DNA from: Symbiodinium natans | Lineage: Eukaryota > Sar > Dinophyceae > Suessiales > Symbiodiniaceae | Direction of reading: 5' to 3' | DNA: 64,000 nt | Assembly (NCBI GenBank): GCA_905221605.1 | Contig: CAJNDS010000344.1 | Location: 1-64,000, forward strand | Shown: positions 21,559 to 33,538 of the stretch, in pieces | How the letters are laid out: each line of letters begins with the position of its first letter | How positions within the stretch are numbered: position 1 is the first letter of the stretch | Made by a program: the position numbers and the translations under genes | The notes under the pieces: model-generated | Databases searched by the model: none | The model's input: only the letters and a program-made list of their open reading frames with translations | What the model was told of the DNA's origin: nothing

Positions 21559-23254
21559 GCATGTCACGAGGACCGCGCTCCAATGCCACGCTCCCTGGGA
21601 ATTTTGTTGACAAGCACAGAAGAAGGAGATCTTGACTGATAGGAGATCCTGTGGTCTGTTCATCCACTGGTTTCGTGACCTTTACCAACGAGCTATCCAA
21701 GCGGCTTGCTTCTAGGGACAGCTTATGCAACATTCATGCCCCTGCATTTCTGCAGACGCAAGGCAAGATGCCTCATGTCAGGAGCAGTATACGCGGGACG
21801 TCACCGACTTCCGCATGATAACTGCTCCTGATCCCAATGACCTGATGCGTGGCTGCACCATGCATGCTACCGCACACCGCACTGTTATGGACAGCTGCGA
21901 CCATGCTCCAACTATTTTCTTCGCCCCATCCCAGCATTGCGGAGGATATACGCCAACCTGGCAGCACCTCTGGCAGTCATTCAGACAAGAATTGTATTCT
22001 TACCCAAGCACTGCTCAGAGAAAAGAAAGGGGCTGGATCGGCTGGCGCATGGTTGTTTTTCTCCAGGCCTGTTTCAAACTTCTCGGCTCACATGGTTTCT
22101 CCCTGTTTAGGGTCTACCCTGGCAAAATGTGAAAACATCTGGGCAATTCCAAAAAGAGGAAAATGAATCCTCGGGCAAGCCGGAAAGTGTAACACTCGAG
22201 TGAGTTGTCTTTCCCCACCCTCGAAGGGGGGGCGTATGAGATTTTAAGATCTTTTTAAGTTAGCCATTCTCGTCGCCCGTGTTCCTCGCACAGTAGGTCT
22301 GTGGAGCCCGCACCCCCTGAGAATCCCGCACAGCCCCCCAGCCCGTCCACCCGCACAGAGTTTCGAAGAGGGCATCGGCTTTAATCGACCTGCTTCTTGA
22401 CGCGCGCGCTTGAGATGGGACCTGTTGCCCTCCCGAACACCGAGTCCATGCACACGACCTAGGATATCCTAGGATTTACATACACCCCTGCGTTGACATG
22501 CACCGGCCGACAGAGACTATGATCATGAATGGCCGCCAGAGCTTTCCGCGGCAAAGTATCCTTGATTACACGTCCGAAGGGGACAAGACAGCTGACACAT
22601 TGGTTAGTTTTAGGGTTGGGATGATGGAGATAGCATACTTTTGAGAGGTCGCTGCAGGCTGCAGGGTTAAAACTTCAGGCGTAAGACCTGGGCGAGGGGG
22701 GACGCTAAATTTTCAGACCAGGAAGAGGAGATGAACTCTGCTGGTTGGAACTGGGCTGGCTTGGCCGCGATTTGGGGTGTTTGCGTCCCAGTCAGATTTG
22801 ATCTTGGCTGCTTGCGATACCCTGCTCGGATCTTCTCGGCATATGCATCCACATGGACACGTTTGCTGCGTGTTGGAGGTCTTCACACTGTGGGTGCCGT
22901 TCGTTGTGGTCATTTCCAGTGCTGGGCTGAGATTGACACAACTAGAGTGACGAAGCACGGGAAGAACGGTGTCTTTTGCCAATGAAAACCTGCTCGCATA
23001 TGCTGGGCTTATGCCAGGCTGGACGACCTTTGGGGCTGTGCAGGAGATGCTACCTTCTTTGAAGGCCCTGTGTTTGGTTTTTGCGCAAGCATTCCCATTT
23101 GGCAAGACAGGCGCGAGACAACAGGATGTTGATGATATGCTAGGGCCGTTCTGAGACCGGGGTTAGAGGAGGTCCCGAGATGTCCCGAGATGTCCCGAGT
23201 TCCAAGCCAAGATTTCGAACTGTTTTCCATGCACTTACTTCCCTTTGTGCGCAG

Positions 23255-23299
23255 GATGTTGTGGAGCGGCACATGTGGCTGGTGTCTCGATTGCAAGAG
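23255..23299 (+). CDS. Candidate 45 nt exon, coiled-coil-like
   Basis: It follows TTTGTGCGCAG and reads DVVERHMWLVSRLQE before a GTCACA donor. The exon is phase 0 at both ends. Composition matches the coiled-coil exons at 21.1-21.6 kb. Confidence 0.4.
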
Positions 23300-23613
23300 G
23301 TCACACTAAGAAGACAATAGACCAACAGTTGATGATGACTGAAGCCATGAGGTGAGTAGATGACGTGCAGTCAAAGCTGCGAGTATCAGATGGCCGTGTG
23401 CGTCTCCAGCCTAAGGACAAACTCTTGACGGGAGTCTTTGCTACTATTGCTTTGAAGGCCTGCTGCGCTTGACTCATGGGCACGAGAACTCAATGTCCAA
23501 ACCTTGCACTGCCTTCAATGTGTGACTTTCTGTGTGTGCATATATATATAGACTTGATGTTCGTTTAAACTTAGATAAATGTACAGTTCTAAATGAGTAA
23601 ACAAATAAATAAA

Positions 23614-23662
23614 AAAATATATATATATATACATATATACATATACATATATATATATATAT
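23614..23662. repeat. AT microsatellite (TATATA/TACATA)
   Basis: An alternating TA tract with ACATA interruptions, similar in structure to the one at 20.1 kb. The two tracts are otherwise in unrelated flanks. Confidence 0.9.
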
Positions 23663-23799
23663 AAACTGTATTTCTTCATTTATAGTGTCTGTGTGCGTGA
23701 TGCAGTCTGCAACAGAAGCTCTGAACATCTGATGGCATGAACGAATGGCAAGGTATTTCTTGCGTTTTTGCCAACTGCAATGTACCTCATCATCCGCAC

Positions 23800-23980
23800 C
23801 GTGATGAGTGTGAAGTCTGGCACGGAGGCAGCGATATTGAAAGCGGACAAAGGACCTGTGCACGAACACAGTACTGTAGAGGTTCCGAGTGCTTCAGGCA
23901 ATCCAGCCGTCAGTCTGAAGCCAGAACCGCCTTCCCCGCAATGGGTGCAGGTGCAGATCCAGATGCAGACTCTTTGATGC
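23800..23980 (+). CDS. Candidate exon, Pro/Glu-rich linker
   Basis: The + frame includes SVKSGTEAAILKADKGPVHE and later NPAVSLKPEPPSPQW before a stop at 23975-23977. The composition is that of a disordered linker. No splice phase fixed. Confidence 0.3.
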
Positions 23981-24056
23981 AAGAAGGTGCTAAATGTCCC
24001 GAGGCTGCTCACCAAGTATGCGCCTTTGGCAAGACGCACGTGCATTAGCATTGCAG

Positions 24057-24153
24057 TGCACGCCTGAAGAGTCAACATGTAGACATCAAGTCCGACCTTG
24101 ACTTTGTTGCTGCCATCCGCTCGGCTTGGAGATTGGAATCAATCAAGGAAATG
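24057..24153 (+). CDS. Candidate exon, helical, unknown protein
   Basis: After ATTGCAG the frame reads ARLKSQHVDIKSDLDFVAAI and RSAWRLESIKEM up to a GTACGG donor at 24154. The frame stays open to 24210 if not spliced. It is amphipathic and charged; family unknown. Confidence 0.45.
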
Positions 24154-25094
24154 GTACGGTCTTTTCTTAGCATCTTGGATGCGCATGATACCTTACTGGA
24201 TTCTGTATAATCTCTCGAGCACTGCTTCGAATCTTGACTTTGAGGTGACCTTTGTGCTGCTCCTCGGCCAGTTTTGTGCTGCTCTCGTAGGTGTTTCCGT
24301 GGTCCAACTGTTGCGAGCCCGTCTTGGCGCATGACACCGCATGGCGCAGCGCATGGCAGCTCATGGCAGTCGACATCAGTCCACGTTCTTTTGGTGCTGC
24401 GTCACATAGCGTCACTGTTACGGCAGCACTCACGGTTCCAAGCGTTAGGTGTTACATGTACTTGTGGGAGGATTGTAGGAAGCTTCTCCATGAAAAGCGA
24501 GCTCCCTGGGCATCTTCTTTCGTGTGGCATGTCGACGAAAGCGCATATAGAAATGCGTCCTGAACAGCAAGTTAGATGTGCACACCGCTGAAATCACGTG
24601 GGCAAGTTGTACATTCCCGGTTCTAGCCAGATGGACCAGTTTAGAGTCACATTCAGTGTCCAAAACTAAATGTACCACGCATGTTTTGTGAAAAACCTTG
24701 CAGTCGAAGGGAATCTGCCCCACCTGTAGGATTTCGGCCGCACGCCTGGCAAAAGCATGGAAAACACAACATGCCGCAATTTGCACTTCTGTAGCTGTGG
24801 GCCCGCAATGCTAGGTTTTCGAAGGTTCTGGGCATTGAGACATGGCGAGCCATTTGCCCTAGCCAACACATCGGCTGTTTGCTTTCACGGTGCAGTTTAG
24901 CGAAAGCAACAGCACAGTGGTGCCAAGCAGGAAACCTTCTCATGAATCGAGCTGTGGGAACATGCCCCATTTCATTCTGTAACAGCTTTATGAGACTGCT
25001 TGTCAGTTTCCCTTTCATTCATTCGTTTGACTGTGAGGCTTGTAACGTCCCTCAGTCGTGGTGTGACGCTCACACTGGCACCTGCCTGAGATTT

Positions 25095-25405
25095 GAAATC
25101 TGTAAAATCTGCACTATGTCGGTGGCTTGGCCCGCTTGGCCGTCAAGACTGGAGGTCAGCGTGGCACAAAAGCCTGGACGCATCTTCCGGATCCTGGCCG
25201 ACTTCTTGCCATCGGCCAGGGACCCATGGGACTTGCATTTCGAACAAAACTTCTGAGAAGAAGACGAGCAAACAATCTGGCCCCAAGCTGGCCGGCAGCC
25301 GCGGTGGTGATGTGTTCTGCTTGCAGACGCGAGGGTGCGAGGTGCATGGCGTCGAACACCTCTTATTTTGTGCGTAAGATCATACAATACGGACTGATGC
25401 CTCTG
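25095..25405 (+). CDS. Open frame, unknown function
   Basis: From about 25106 a + frame reads VGGLARLAVKTGGQRGTKAW, then GRLLAIGQGPMGLAFRTKLL and an Arg-rich stretch, open for about 95 codons. A competing frame covers part of it (VAQKPGRIFRILADFLP). One may be exon and the other shadow. Confidence 0.3.
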
Positions 25406-25499
25406 TAGATAACGCGCGCCGGTCTGCGGGATGACTGAAGCAGATTTCCTTAGCCCAGGCCTCGCACTTCTACTTCAACTACATCGTTCTCGGATGGAT

Positions 25500-25750
25500 T
25501 GTGCACCTCAGTCAAGCTGCAGGCTGTGCACCCATTCTGCGCCTGCTCAAATGCACCCGAGGTGCCCTTTATGGAGCTTGTCAGAAACGCCAACTTCTGG
25601 AAGCCGCTCGGCACGAGCAAGCATTTGCATGTCTTCGTGGGAGAGACGCATGGGCGCGATTCGAAATTCGCCGTGTTTATCGCTTGTAATGTATACAGCG
25701 TATTTAGTTATGGAACTCCTCGGAAGGCGGTCCGCAACAAAAGTTTAAAC
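25500..25750 (+). CDS. Overlapping exon-like frames, unknown function
   Basis: Two + frames both look protein-like: one with GTSKHLHVFVGETHGRDSKF, the other with ILRLLKCTRGALYGACQKRQ and LLEAARHEQAFACLRG. Only one can be coding. The second has the more helical, dinoflagellate-like Ala/Arg composition, but I cannot decide. Confidence 0.25.
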
Positions 25751-26563
25751 CAGTTGCCGCAAATAGGGATCGGGGGGAGGGGGAGTTGGATACTTCGTGG
25801 TGTCTCCTCACGTTACTGTCCAAAGACGTCTAAAGCTACGCTGCCAGACTGTTTCAATGTTGCAGGCGCTCGTACCAGAAAACTTCTTATGAGATGCTGG
25901 ATGTTCTTGGGATTCGTTGGGTCTGTGTTGCACACCCGATGGTCGAGCAGTTGACGCTTTGGCATTCAGCCCAAAACCCTTTTTTGGTTCAGGTCTTGAC
26001 AGCTGTTCTTGAGCATCCCGCATGCTACCTGTAGGGCCTCGATGCCCGTTGTTTGGGTTTGGCAATCTCGACTTGTCATGACAGTGCCCTGCAAGTGCTC
26101 GAAATCTTTCAGGCGTAATGCCTTAGCCTTAGACTGTGGGACAGTTCATGACAGTTCCCATGTTGAAGTTGCACGTTGGTTCTTAATAAGAAGGGTCCTT
26201 CATCGGGGATTTTCGGGGATACAGCGCCAGCTCTACAGGTTTCCAAGAGTGGCCCTGTAGAACACGATCCGGAGCAGGTGGATTTTGCCAATTCACTTTA
26301 CACTGCTTGCCACTGAAAAAGCCCATCCGCACACGATCCGAATCAAGTGAGCTGTGCCTGTTCACACCCTGAGCTTCGAGAATACTTGGACGACGGTAGT
26401 ATCCTGAAGAAAAGACACGCACATGGTCTTTCTTTCATGTGACGTGCCAGTCGAGTCAGTCATCGTGTGTCGTCTTGGTGCCTTGACAAAAAACTTCTGC
26501 GTGACGCTCGGCGCAAGTCCGAAATACCTGGTGTGGAAATGGCATGCTACTCATACAGCCTGG

Positions 26564-27064
26564 TCAGCAGTGACAAAGATGAGTAATGCCAGGTTTGGGA
26601 GCAGGACTCGTTGGATATCCAAAGGCGCTCAACCCAGGCCCTGAAAGAATTGGGGGGCTTGTGACCAAGGCTTTTTGAACAACCGTGAACGTGTCCACGA
26701 AACAGGATGGAATGACGCATGCAACCGCTGTAGACATTGCAACAAGTCTTGACAACGACAATGGCGTTGAGAATTCTCGGATGAGCACCCTGTACATCCG
26801 AAGTATCTGGTGCTGTTTCGCCACTGCTCTCTGCTTGTGAAAACCAGGGCATGAGAAGCGAGCGCGTCCTTGCGTCGAACTAGGTTCCACCTCTTCAAGA
26901 TATTCTTCTCCATGTCTGAAAAGGCCAGACGGAGTCTCACGCAGTTGCATTTGACATTTTAGCTGTTCTTTGCAAGACTCGATGCAGCACCGGCAGCTGC
27001 TCGCCAGGAGGCTAAGGAGTACAGCGAACCTGAAGATCCAGCGAGTTATGGACAGCTTCACCAC
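26564..27064 (-). CDS. Minus-strand ORF with a signal-peptide-like start
   Basis: A 166-codon frame starting MVKLSITRWIFRFAVLLSLL, which looks like a signal peptide or membrane anchor, followed by a Cys-rich and polar region. It is one of the longest frames in normal-GC DNA here. Against it, the + strand at 26987-27070 reads APAAARQEAKEYSEPEDPAS after GATGCAG, also exon-like and on the strand of the neighbouring genes. At most one is real. Confidence 0.25.
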   Translation of the reverse strand: MVKLSITRWIFRFAVLLSLLASSCRCCIESCKEQLKCQMQLRETPSGLFRHGEEYLEEVEPSSTQGRARFSCPGFHKQRAVAKQHQILRMYRVLIREFSTPLSLSRLVAMSTAVACVIPSCFVDTFTVVQKALVTSPPILSGPGLSAFGYPTSPAPKPGITHLCHC

Positions 27065-27439
27065 GAATCATGGCCATCTACCTCTGTGCTGTGTACTTGT
27101 CTTTTGTCATTGCAGGACTTGGAGCCCGCATGGCATCATCACTTTTGATCTCCGCCATCACATTTGCGTGTCTTGTCTGTGGGAGGAAGCATGTTAAGAT
27201 GGAGCATCCAGTTCACGACATTCGCGGATGCTGCATGATGTTGCGCTGTTACACCGGCGTCGGTTGAAGCTTCAGGTTTTGCTCATGCTCTCCACTAATT
27301 CTGGCATTTTCTTTCATATCCTTGACCCTGTCGCATGCGAGCTACACATACCTTGATGCTTGGCGGCAGCAGTGCTTCAAATTTAACTTGCTGGAAAGGT
27401 TGGACTAATTTGCTGCTGCTTGCTTGTCATGCTTGTCAG

Positions 27440-27640
27440 AAGGCGGCAGAAAGAACGGCAGGAAGAAATTCAGAACGTGCGAGTGAGGCAACTTCTGTAG
27501 CTGGGACCTGTCTTTTCTACATCATTTGCCTTGAGCGGCTCATCTTCATGTCGAGACTACGTATTCCTGCATCGCTGCAGGGTCAAGTCAATGAACAGAG
27601 GGCAACTCGAAAAGCGAGATCGACAACTCGTCAAAAAGAT
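27440..27640 (+). CDS. Candidate charged coiled-coil exons
   Basis: After GCTTGTCAG the frame reads RRQKERQEEIQNVR and meets a GTGAGG donor at about 27481. After CATCGCTGCAG (27580) a second segment, in phase 0, reads GQVNEQRATRKARSTTRQKD. In another phase the same segment reads NRGQLEKRDRQLVKKMSR, which is more typical of a coiled coil. Highly charged and helical; family unknown. Confidence 0.4.
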
Positions 27641-27866
27641 GTCCCGATGACTGAAGCTTTCTCGCCCAAGTTGGGAGATAATTACTGCTTTTACTCGAAA
27701 AGACCGAGGTGGTGTATGCGGAGTGTAAGAAACCAGACACTGGTGGTGTGCTGTGGGTCCATGGGATCAACTACCTTTTCTTGGCACCTTGGCATTTGCA
27801 GCGAGATGCTCTCCAGCATCGTGAGTTGGAGTTAGCAAAGCTTGTGCGGTAGCAACGTCGGATTCA

Positions 27867-28214
27867 GGTGATCCTGATGTATGTTCTGCTGATGACGGGA
27901 GTGCTGCAAATGCTAAGCTCAAGCGGCAAGTGGCTAGGGCCTCCCGTCGTGGTCCCTTGGCGATGGCTATGGTGTTCGCACGATTTGTCACATCGAAGCT
28001 CAGATCGCTCATGTGCAGCCGGCTGCACCCGGTGCACATGCCTAAGGCGCTTGCCTCAACTGTTGCCCTCTATGCGGGAAAGCATCGAGCCTACTGGCAG
28101 ACATTTAGAAGTTCTCTTGTTTGTACCGACCTGGTCGTTGTGAAGTCGTACTACTTGACACATCGTGCAGAAGATTGCCACAATATTGCCACTCCGCAAT
28201 TGATTTTTCCGTAG
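27867..28214 (+). CDS. Large exon of an unidentified protein
   Basis: A + frame open for about 115 codons reads SGDPDVCSADDGSAANAKLK, then RQVARASRRGPLAMAMVFAR and LYAGKHRAYWQTF. Composition is natural and no comparable frame exists on the other strand. The start after TTCAG (27867) suggests an exon; the end may be a splice site before the stop at 28214. Basic, moderately hydrophobic; no domain recognised. Confidence 0.45.
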   Translation, partial: GDPDVCSADDGSAANAKLKRQVARASRRGPLAMAMVFARFVTSKLRSLMCSRLHPVHMPKALASTVALYAGKHRAYWQTFRSSLVCTDLVVVKSYYLTHRAEDCHNIATPQLIFP

Positions 28215-28354
28215 TCGGATGGTGTTTGTTCTGCCGGTTTCTTGGAGTTTCCACAATTTTTCGGACATGAGCAGAAGCCCGGGCAGAGCTGACGTAGAGT
28301 CGCTGAGTTTCTAGCCGCATGTCTTAAAGTTGTTACATGCGGAATCGCACTAAG

Positions 28355-28525
28355 ACGGCCATGCCCGCCAAGGTGGACAGCTTGGCATTCGATGTCCTTC
28401 CGTTGGAGGAAGTCGTCAGGACTAGCCAAGAACTAAGCAAGAAGCTCGACTGCACATTGACTCATGGGATCGACATTGCCCGACTGGTTTCTTGGCCGAG
28501 TGGCTTCTTACCTTCGTCCATGTAA
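28355..28525 (+). CDS. Candidate exon, unknown function
   Basis: The frame reads AKVDSLAFDVLPLEEVVRTS and QELSKKLDCTLTHGIDIARL with well-spaced hydrophobic residues and then a stop at 28523-28525. It may be the exon following 27867-28214. Confidence 0.35.
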   Translation, partial: TAMPAKVDSLAFDVLPLEEVVRTSQELSKKLDCTLTHGIDIARLVSWPSGFLPSSM

Positions 28526-28529
28526 GCAC

Positions 28530-30850
28530 CAACACACAGTCCCAGGAAGGCCAAGCATGAACAGGGCCAGTACCTGCACCTCGGCCACATCTTGGGGTTT
28601 CTGGACAGAAGACAAAAGGATGCAGAAGGCATTGGTCTCGAGGGTGAAATAGTGATTGTCTCCTACGTAGATCCAGAGGCGGTAAAAGGTGTTGTCGCTT
28701 GCTTTATTCACTCCAGACTTTAGTTTGTGAGGGGGTTTTTTGTGCACGAAAATGACACTAAATAAATAGCAGAGCGGGCGTACACAAGCTCTTCACTCGT
28801 AGCAGTATAAGGGACATGAAATGCACCCAAGAACCTTCCAGAATTCGTCACTGGCGCCAAATGAGTCTTTTCAAAACAGTCCGGGAATTCATTGTTAATT
28901 CATATTATTGTGCGCTCACGAATCTGTTGTTGTGCACACTTAAAGTGGCTTTTGGTGCTGTGTTCCTTTCCTTTCTTTTGGGTCGGTCGTTGAAGCTGGT
29001 CGAATCTTGCAGTAACCGTTTCTCCTGTGCTATGCACCTATGCACCTCTCCAGCCCTGAGGCAGCCGGAGTGTGACCCCGGTGCTGTTAGAGGTATCAGG
29101 TCCTGAGCAGATGCAAAATTGGCTCAAGGGTGGAATTCGCAGCGGTCAGTGGTCCGCGACATGCAAACTATTCCACGTCTTCCTGCCGCACGTGTCTGGA
29201 TCATTAGACGTAGGTTCAACGGCCAGCCCGACAAGCTGAACCGTGCGGCATTTGAGGAAAAGAATGTCATGACAAGGTCACACGTTGCACTTGCCTTCTG
29301 GGGTGATGGGATGCCTGCTGCTCTGAAAAGCTCGTCCAACAGTCATCCATTGTCATCTTTGAAGGTCACTGCGCAGCGGCAGCAACCCGGTGCAGAGAAC
29401 CAGAAGCGCCAGGTGCACCTCACATCAGCCGACCCAGTTGAGGAGGTTGAACTTGGGCTTGCTGCAGAAAGTATGACTAGTCTTTTCTGCCTTGTGAAAG
29501 GCCCGACGCGCGCTGCTGCAACTGACTATGGCAGCAACCTCGGACGGACCATGAATTTTGCAGTACTTTCTGACTCTTCCCGATGCCTCACGCCATGCTT
29601 ATCGGGGATGGTGCAGTTCATCTGAGGAGCTGACGCAGAGACTCTTGGGGCTTGGTTGTGGAGAGACCGGGCAGGCACATCGCGAAATGCGCTGACTAGA
29701 TCTCATCAGCCATGCAATCCTTACCCTGACTAATGTCTTCTCAGCTTTATGCAAATTCACATCTACATCACTGAAACAGGCTTCAAACGACCTGGTGTGG
29801 GCCATTCGCACAGAGTCAGAGGGACAGGAGCAATGGGACGAGGGCAGAGTTGCCAGGACCTCAGAAGCCCCATGAGGCCTACTTGGAATCCTGGTTGCGT
29901 TATAAGGACGGGTGACCGCGTGTTCAATTACAGTAACACTTGGTATCAGACATTTTTTTGTCATACAGTTGGTGCCAGGCACCATCAAAGGTGCGGTGTA
30001 AATGTGCAATTAACAACCATACCTTGGTCAAGCAGCTGTCTCTGCCTAAGTTATGCGCAATTCTGAAATGATAACATGGGATTTTGGGCAACAGGCGAGC
30101 GCACTGTCTTCTCGCCACATATAATACGTAAGTCATGCGGCATGTCGCAAACTGGGTTTTTGAAAACCTGAAAGGTTTCAGTTTTGGCACTACCCGCTTT
30201 ACCAGAAACAGGCCTTCAAAAAAAAGCCTGCCATGTCCTGAACAGTTGTTTCCAGATGTTTCCAGCATGGTTGCGACTAGTACGTTAGAACGGCGCAGCT
30301 TGCTAATTTACCTCGGCTAGTCTTAGAAAATTCGCTTCGTAAGTTAAGTGCAAGAACAGTTATTTAACGAACTTGTCTCACCACCCGGCGCAACAGTCCT
30401 AGGAGGGGTCCAAGTTTGGGGTCGCAAGTCCCAGGCCTCAGGGAAGGTTCGGGGAGGTCTCCCGGGGATCCCCCCTGTCGTGGTTCCTTTGAACCCCATC
30501 AGATTTTCCAGCTCGAAGCCGATGCGAACTAGCGTTTAATTGCACATTTTGTTGAGTCATCTTTTCTTTCTGCAACATCAACTGGCACTTGCTTGGGGGA
30601 ATTCGTTGCTACTCGTAGCCAGCTATACCTGATTTGTAGCCTCAAGTCTGTCAGCCAAGACCCTATATCACGGCCTCATGTGTGTGCATACCAGAATCAG
30701 GTGTGCGAGTAGATTCTAATGCCATGGAAATTTGATTGTGCAATTGCAGGAGAGGAGGTGTTCGCAATATTTCGTAATTTGAGGACAGCAAAAGGCTTTC
30801 GGGCTTTCTACTCTTCTACCTCCTTTGGTAGCGGTAGTACGAAAATGCTT
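28530..30850. other. Region with weak coding signals only
   Basis: A 168-codon + frame at 29119-29625 overlaps an alternative + frame from 29102 reading QMQNWLKGGIRSGQWSATCK. Both look partly protein-like and neither can be fixed by splice phase. The rest holds nothing I can name. Confidence 0.35.
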
Positions 30851-30859
30851 CTTTCGTGA

Positions 30860-31040
30860 CGGATGCTCAGGTGCAGCTGCCGAAATCCATGCCTGAAAGT
30901 CTGACTTCGAGGCCGCTGCCTCCGCCCAAAAAGGTGCTCGGCTCAGCAGCTTTGATTGATTTGACCACGTTATCCAAGTTGCGATCATGGCTTGGGCACC
31001 AGCTGCAAGCAGATCGAGCTGCGTTGACTTTCCCAAGTGT
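30860..31040 (+). CDS. Candidate exon, unknown function
   Basis: The + frame reads DAQVQLPKSMPESLTSRPLP, a Pro-rich linker, then ALIDLTTLSKLRSWLGHQLQ. Natural composition, with the stop at 31089. It might belong to the multi-exon gene that continues at 32.2 kb. Confidence 0.35.
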
Positions 31041-32207
31041 CGCCATCTTTCGCATGCTTTCCCCCTGCATCCCCTTGCATGTCCAGTGAAAGCAAGATTG
31101 TCTTTAGGCACTTGCTGTGGCGGTCGCCGGCACAGGCCGTGGCCCAAGACAGACATGATAAATCAGAGGCTCACTGGCTGTCACTGGCTCTATTCATTTT
31201 GGTTCATGTCAACCCGAAGTTGCCCTGACACTGAGGAGGTGGAAGTGGAGAATCGGGCGAGGTGCGTTGAGTGATAAGCGGCCAGTGAAGAAAAAGTGCC
31301 GGTGAAGTGCCGCGGGAAGGCTGCACGGAGTGGAGCTGGGGGTTGGAGCCTTGGCAAGCCTCCGCACGTTTGCTTCGCAACAATTTGAGCTTGGTCAGGT
31401 GAGAGTGGAGACACAGCAACAGCGGCCACTGAAAGCGCGTTTCTCAAAGCTGCGACTGCTCTGGTCCCTCTCTGCTTAGCACAGATTGATTTTCCGGTCC
31501 TCGCGAACCTGGACCTAGATACTCCTGCTGCAGCGGCTGACCGTGGGGAGGCTTTCGCTGAGGGTGCGAATCGCGACACTTCCTGATCACGAACTGTACA
31601 TGTGTTGTTTAGGGCGGAGGTCCTTCGTCGAGAACATTGCGTGTCCGTGTTTTGCCCGCCCTTGAGGCTGAGGCCACGCAGTCGGACTCGGCCATGTCTT
31701 CAAAAGATTCCACTTCGCAGGAGGCATCTGGGACTTGTTTGCGTCAGTCTTTGGACTCCGCGTCATGCCACTCCGGAGCCATCAGGGCTGCTACCTGATT
31801 TCATGGCGAGATGGACAGGCTCCAAGTTGGGCTTGGAACTGAGTTTGACATTGCTTGTGCTAGGCCAGCAGGCGGCATCAATTTGCATTGCGAAGCATTG
31901 AGGTTCATGCACAGCACGTTTGGCGGATGGTCGCCGATGAGGATGCAAGGCACACAGGACTCCCAGTTTGTTGTTATAATGCTGCTTCAAGGAGTGAACA
32001 TGCACTTATCATGGGGCCCTGAAACTGCCGGATTTCCAGGGCTTCCAACATCTTTCGTTCACATACAGTTGGGAGTGGGTCTGGGATGTTGTGCTGTAGC
32101 CAGAGTGCGGCTGTGGGCTGCATGGCCTAACGGCAGTCTAATGAGCCGTGGGGCTTGAAGAGCAGATGTGAAAACAGCACGACGGGTACGAGGGTGGCTC
32201 TGCACAG

Positions 32208-33525
32208 CTCAGGTCATGATCGCGACTGCCGGCCTGTTTCTTGAGCTGGCCAAAGGTGCGCCCTGCGACACTTCCAGGTTGCAGGAGCCTCAGCCTCCTC
32301 CAGCGTTTCCTGTCTTTGACACGGAGGTGTTGCGCAGCAACGCAGTACATCTTTCTTTCATGGTCAGGTCCAAGTTGCTTCAACAGGGCGCTGACCTCCA
32401 GGCAGTGCCAATTCACATAAGAGCTGATAAGTTTTTTGTCAGGTTGCGGGAGGAGCAATTCCATCGCAATCCAGTTTCCCTTCTGCCTGTGTTGACAGGC
32501 ATTGAACGGTGAGGGGTGCACAGCGCTTCTCCTTGCTGTACGAGCCGAGGCGAGCATGAATTCCCGGTTCCGCCGTGGCTTCGCATGAAAGATTTGTCAA
32601 GCACTGCGTCTTTAGAATAGGACCTCCGCAGGTGTGAGACCCTTGCACGTACAAAGCGTTAACAATGGACCATGTGACGTCACCTCGACGGCACACCATC
32701 ACATAATCTGTCTGCACAGGTATCTCGTACTCGTGCTCGTGCCACTCAACCTTCTAAGGGAAGCTTGCGATAGCGGGTGCTTGCGATAACGGGTGATGCT
32801 TGCAAGATTGCTCCACCCCTCTCGCCCCGAACTCATCACGCCGCCACAGTCAGCAGGCATGAGTGGGATTGCAGGTTTGTTGGTTGACAGGCCGCTCGTC
32901 AGACCAAGTCGTTAGTTCCAAGCTTTCACTTCGTTTCAGACCAAGTTGAGCAGGTGCCGGTTGAAGCCCTCAAAGTGGACAGCTCAGCCATTGACACTTC
33001 AAGGTTGCAAGTGGCTCGGTCAGACGAAAGCTTTCATTCAAGTGTCTTCCCATGGACAACATGAGTGGGTGTGTTGGTTTGCGCAGGTTCAATGTCGTTG
33101 GGGCTTTTTGGCTCCAGAGCACTGTAGCTTTGCAGGCTGAAGGCCTACTTAAGGCCGGCAAGACAAAAGCGGTGCAATTGAATGCGCCCGCAGTTGTTGG
33201 CAAGATGGCCTGATTGTATGATGCCCGCATGCTCTTCATCATTGCAGCTGAGCAGCAACAAACCAAGCAGGCATTTTCATCGCTCCATACGGCTGAGAGT
33301 CTACATGAAGAAGTAGTGCGAAAAAGGTAAGCTAGCACAATGGTATTGTCGGGTAAGGGCGCATGCCCACAAGAATCTGCCAAGCTCCGACCGCTCTTGC
33401 GGGATGGAGACAGCCTGGACATGAGGAGCACTTGCTCCGCGCCAGAGGCGAAGACTTTTCGAGCAGTTTTGAGTGTGCATCAGCTGCCTCGTAGTGCCAC
33501 CGGCTTCTTCGCGACGGGTGATTGA
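32208..33525 (+). CDS. Multi-exon gene, 3' part, unknown function, directly upstream of the kinase
   Basis: Five exons join with matching phases: 32208-32498, 32940-33013, 33136-33199, 33248-33326 and 33426-33525. The first three introns begin GC and end AG; the fourth begins GTAAGC. The spliced frame contains FFVRLREEQFHRNPVSLLPV, then VEALKVDSSAIDTSRLQV, LLKAGKTKAVQLNAPAVV, and a helical EQQQTKQAFSSLHTAESLHE. It ends at TGA 33523-33525. The start lies further left (a frame at 31811-32158 is a candidate) and is not fixed. No domain is recognised. A competing reading uses a GC donor at 33441 and an acceptor at 33661-33662, which would fuse these exons in frame to the protein kinase downstream. 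In that case this is the kinase's N-terminal extension, not a separate gene. The 48 bp intron 33200-33247 is very short. Confidence 0.6.
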
Positions 33526-33538
33526 GCTCAGGTGAGCC

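Noticed and set aside
29113-29128. AAATTGGCTCAAG, similar to the 3' end of the dinoflagellate spliced leader
   Set aside because: Only the last 10-11 bases match and the two preceding bases differ; one partial hit in 64 kb is expected by chance and it lies inside an open frame.
29880-29925. TACTTGG and GGGTGACCGCG, similar to parts of 5S rRNA
   Set aside because: Spacing and the rest of the 5S sequence are absent.
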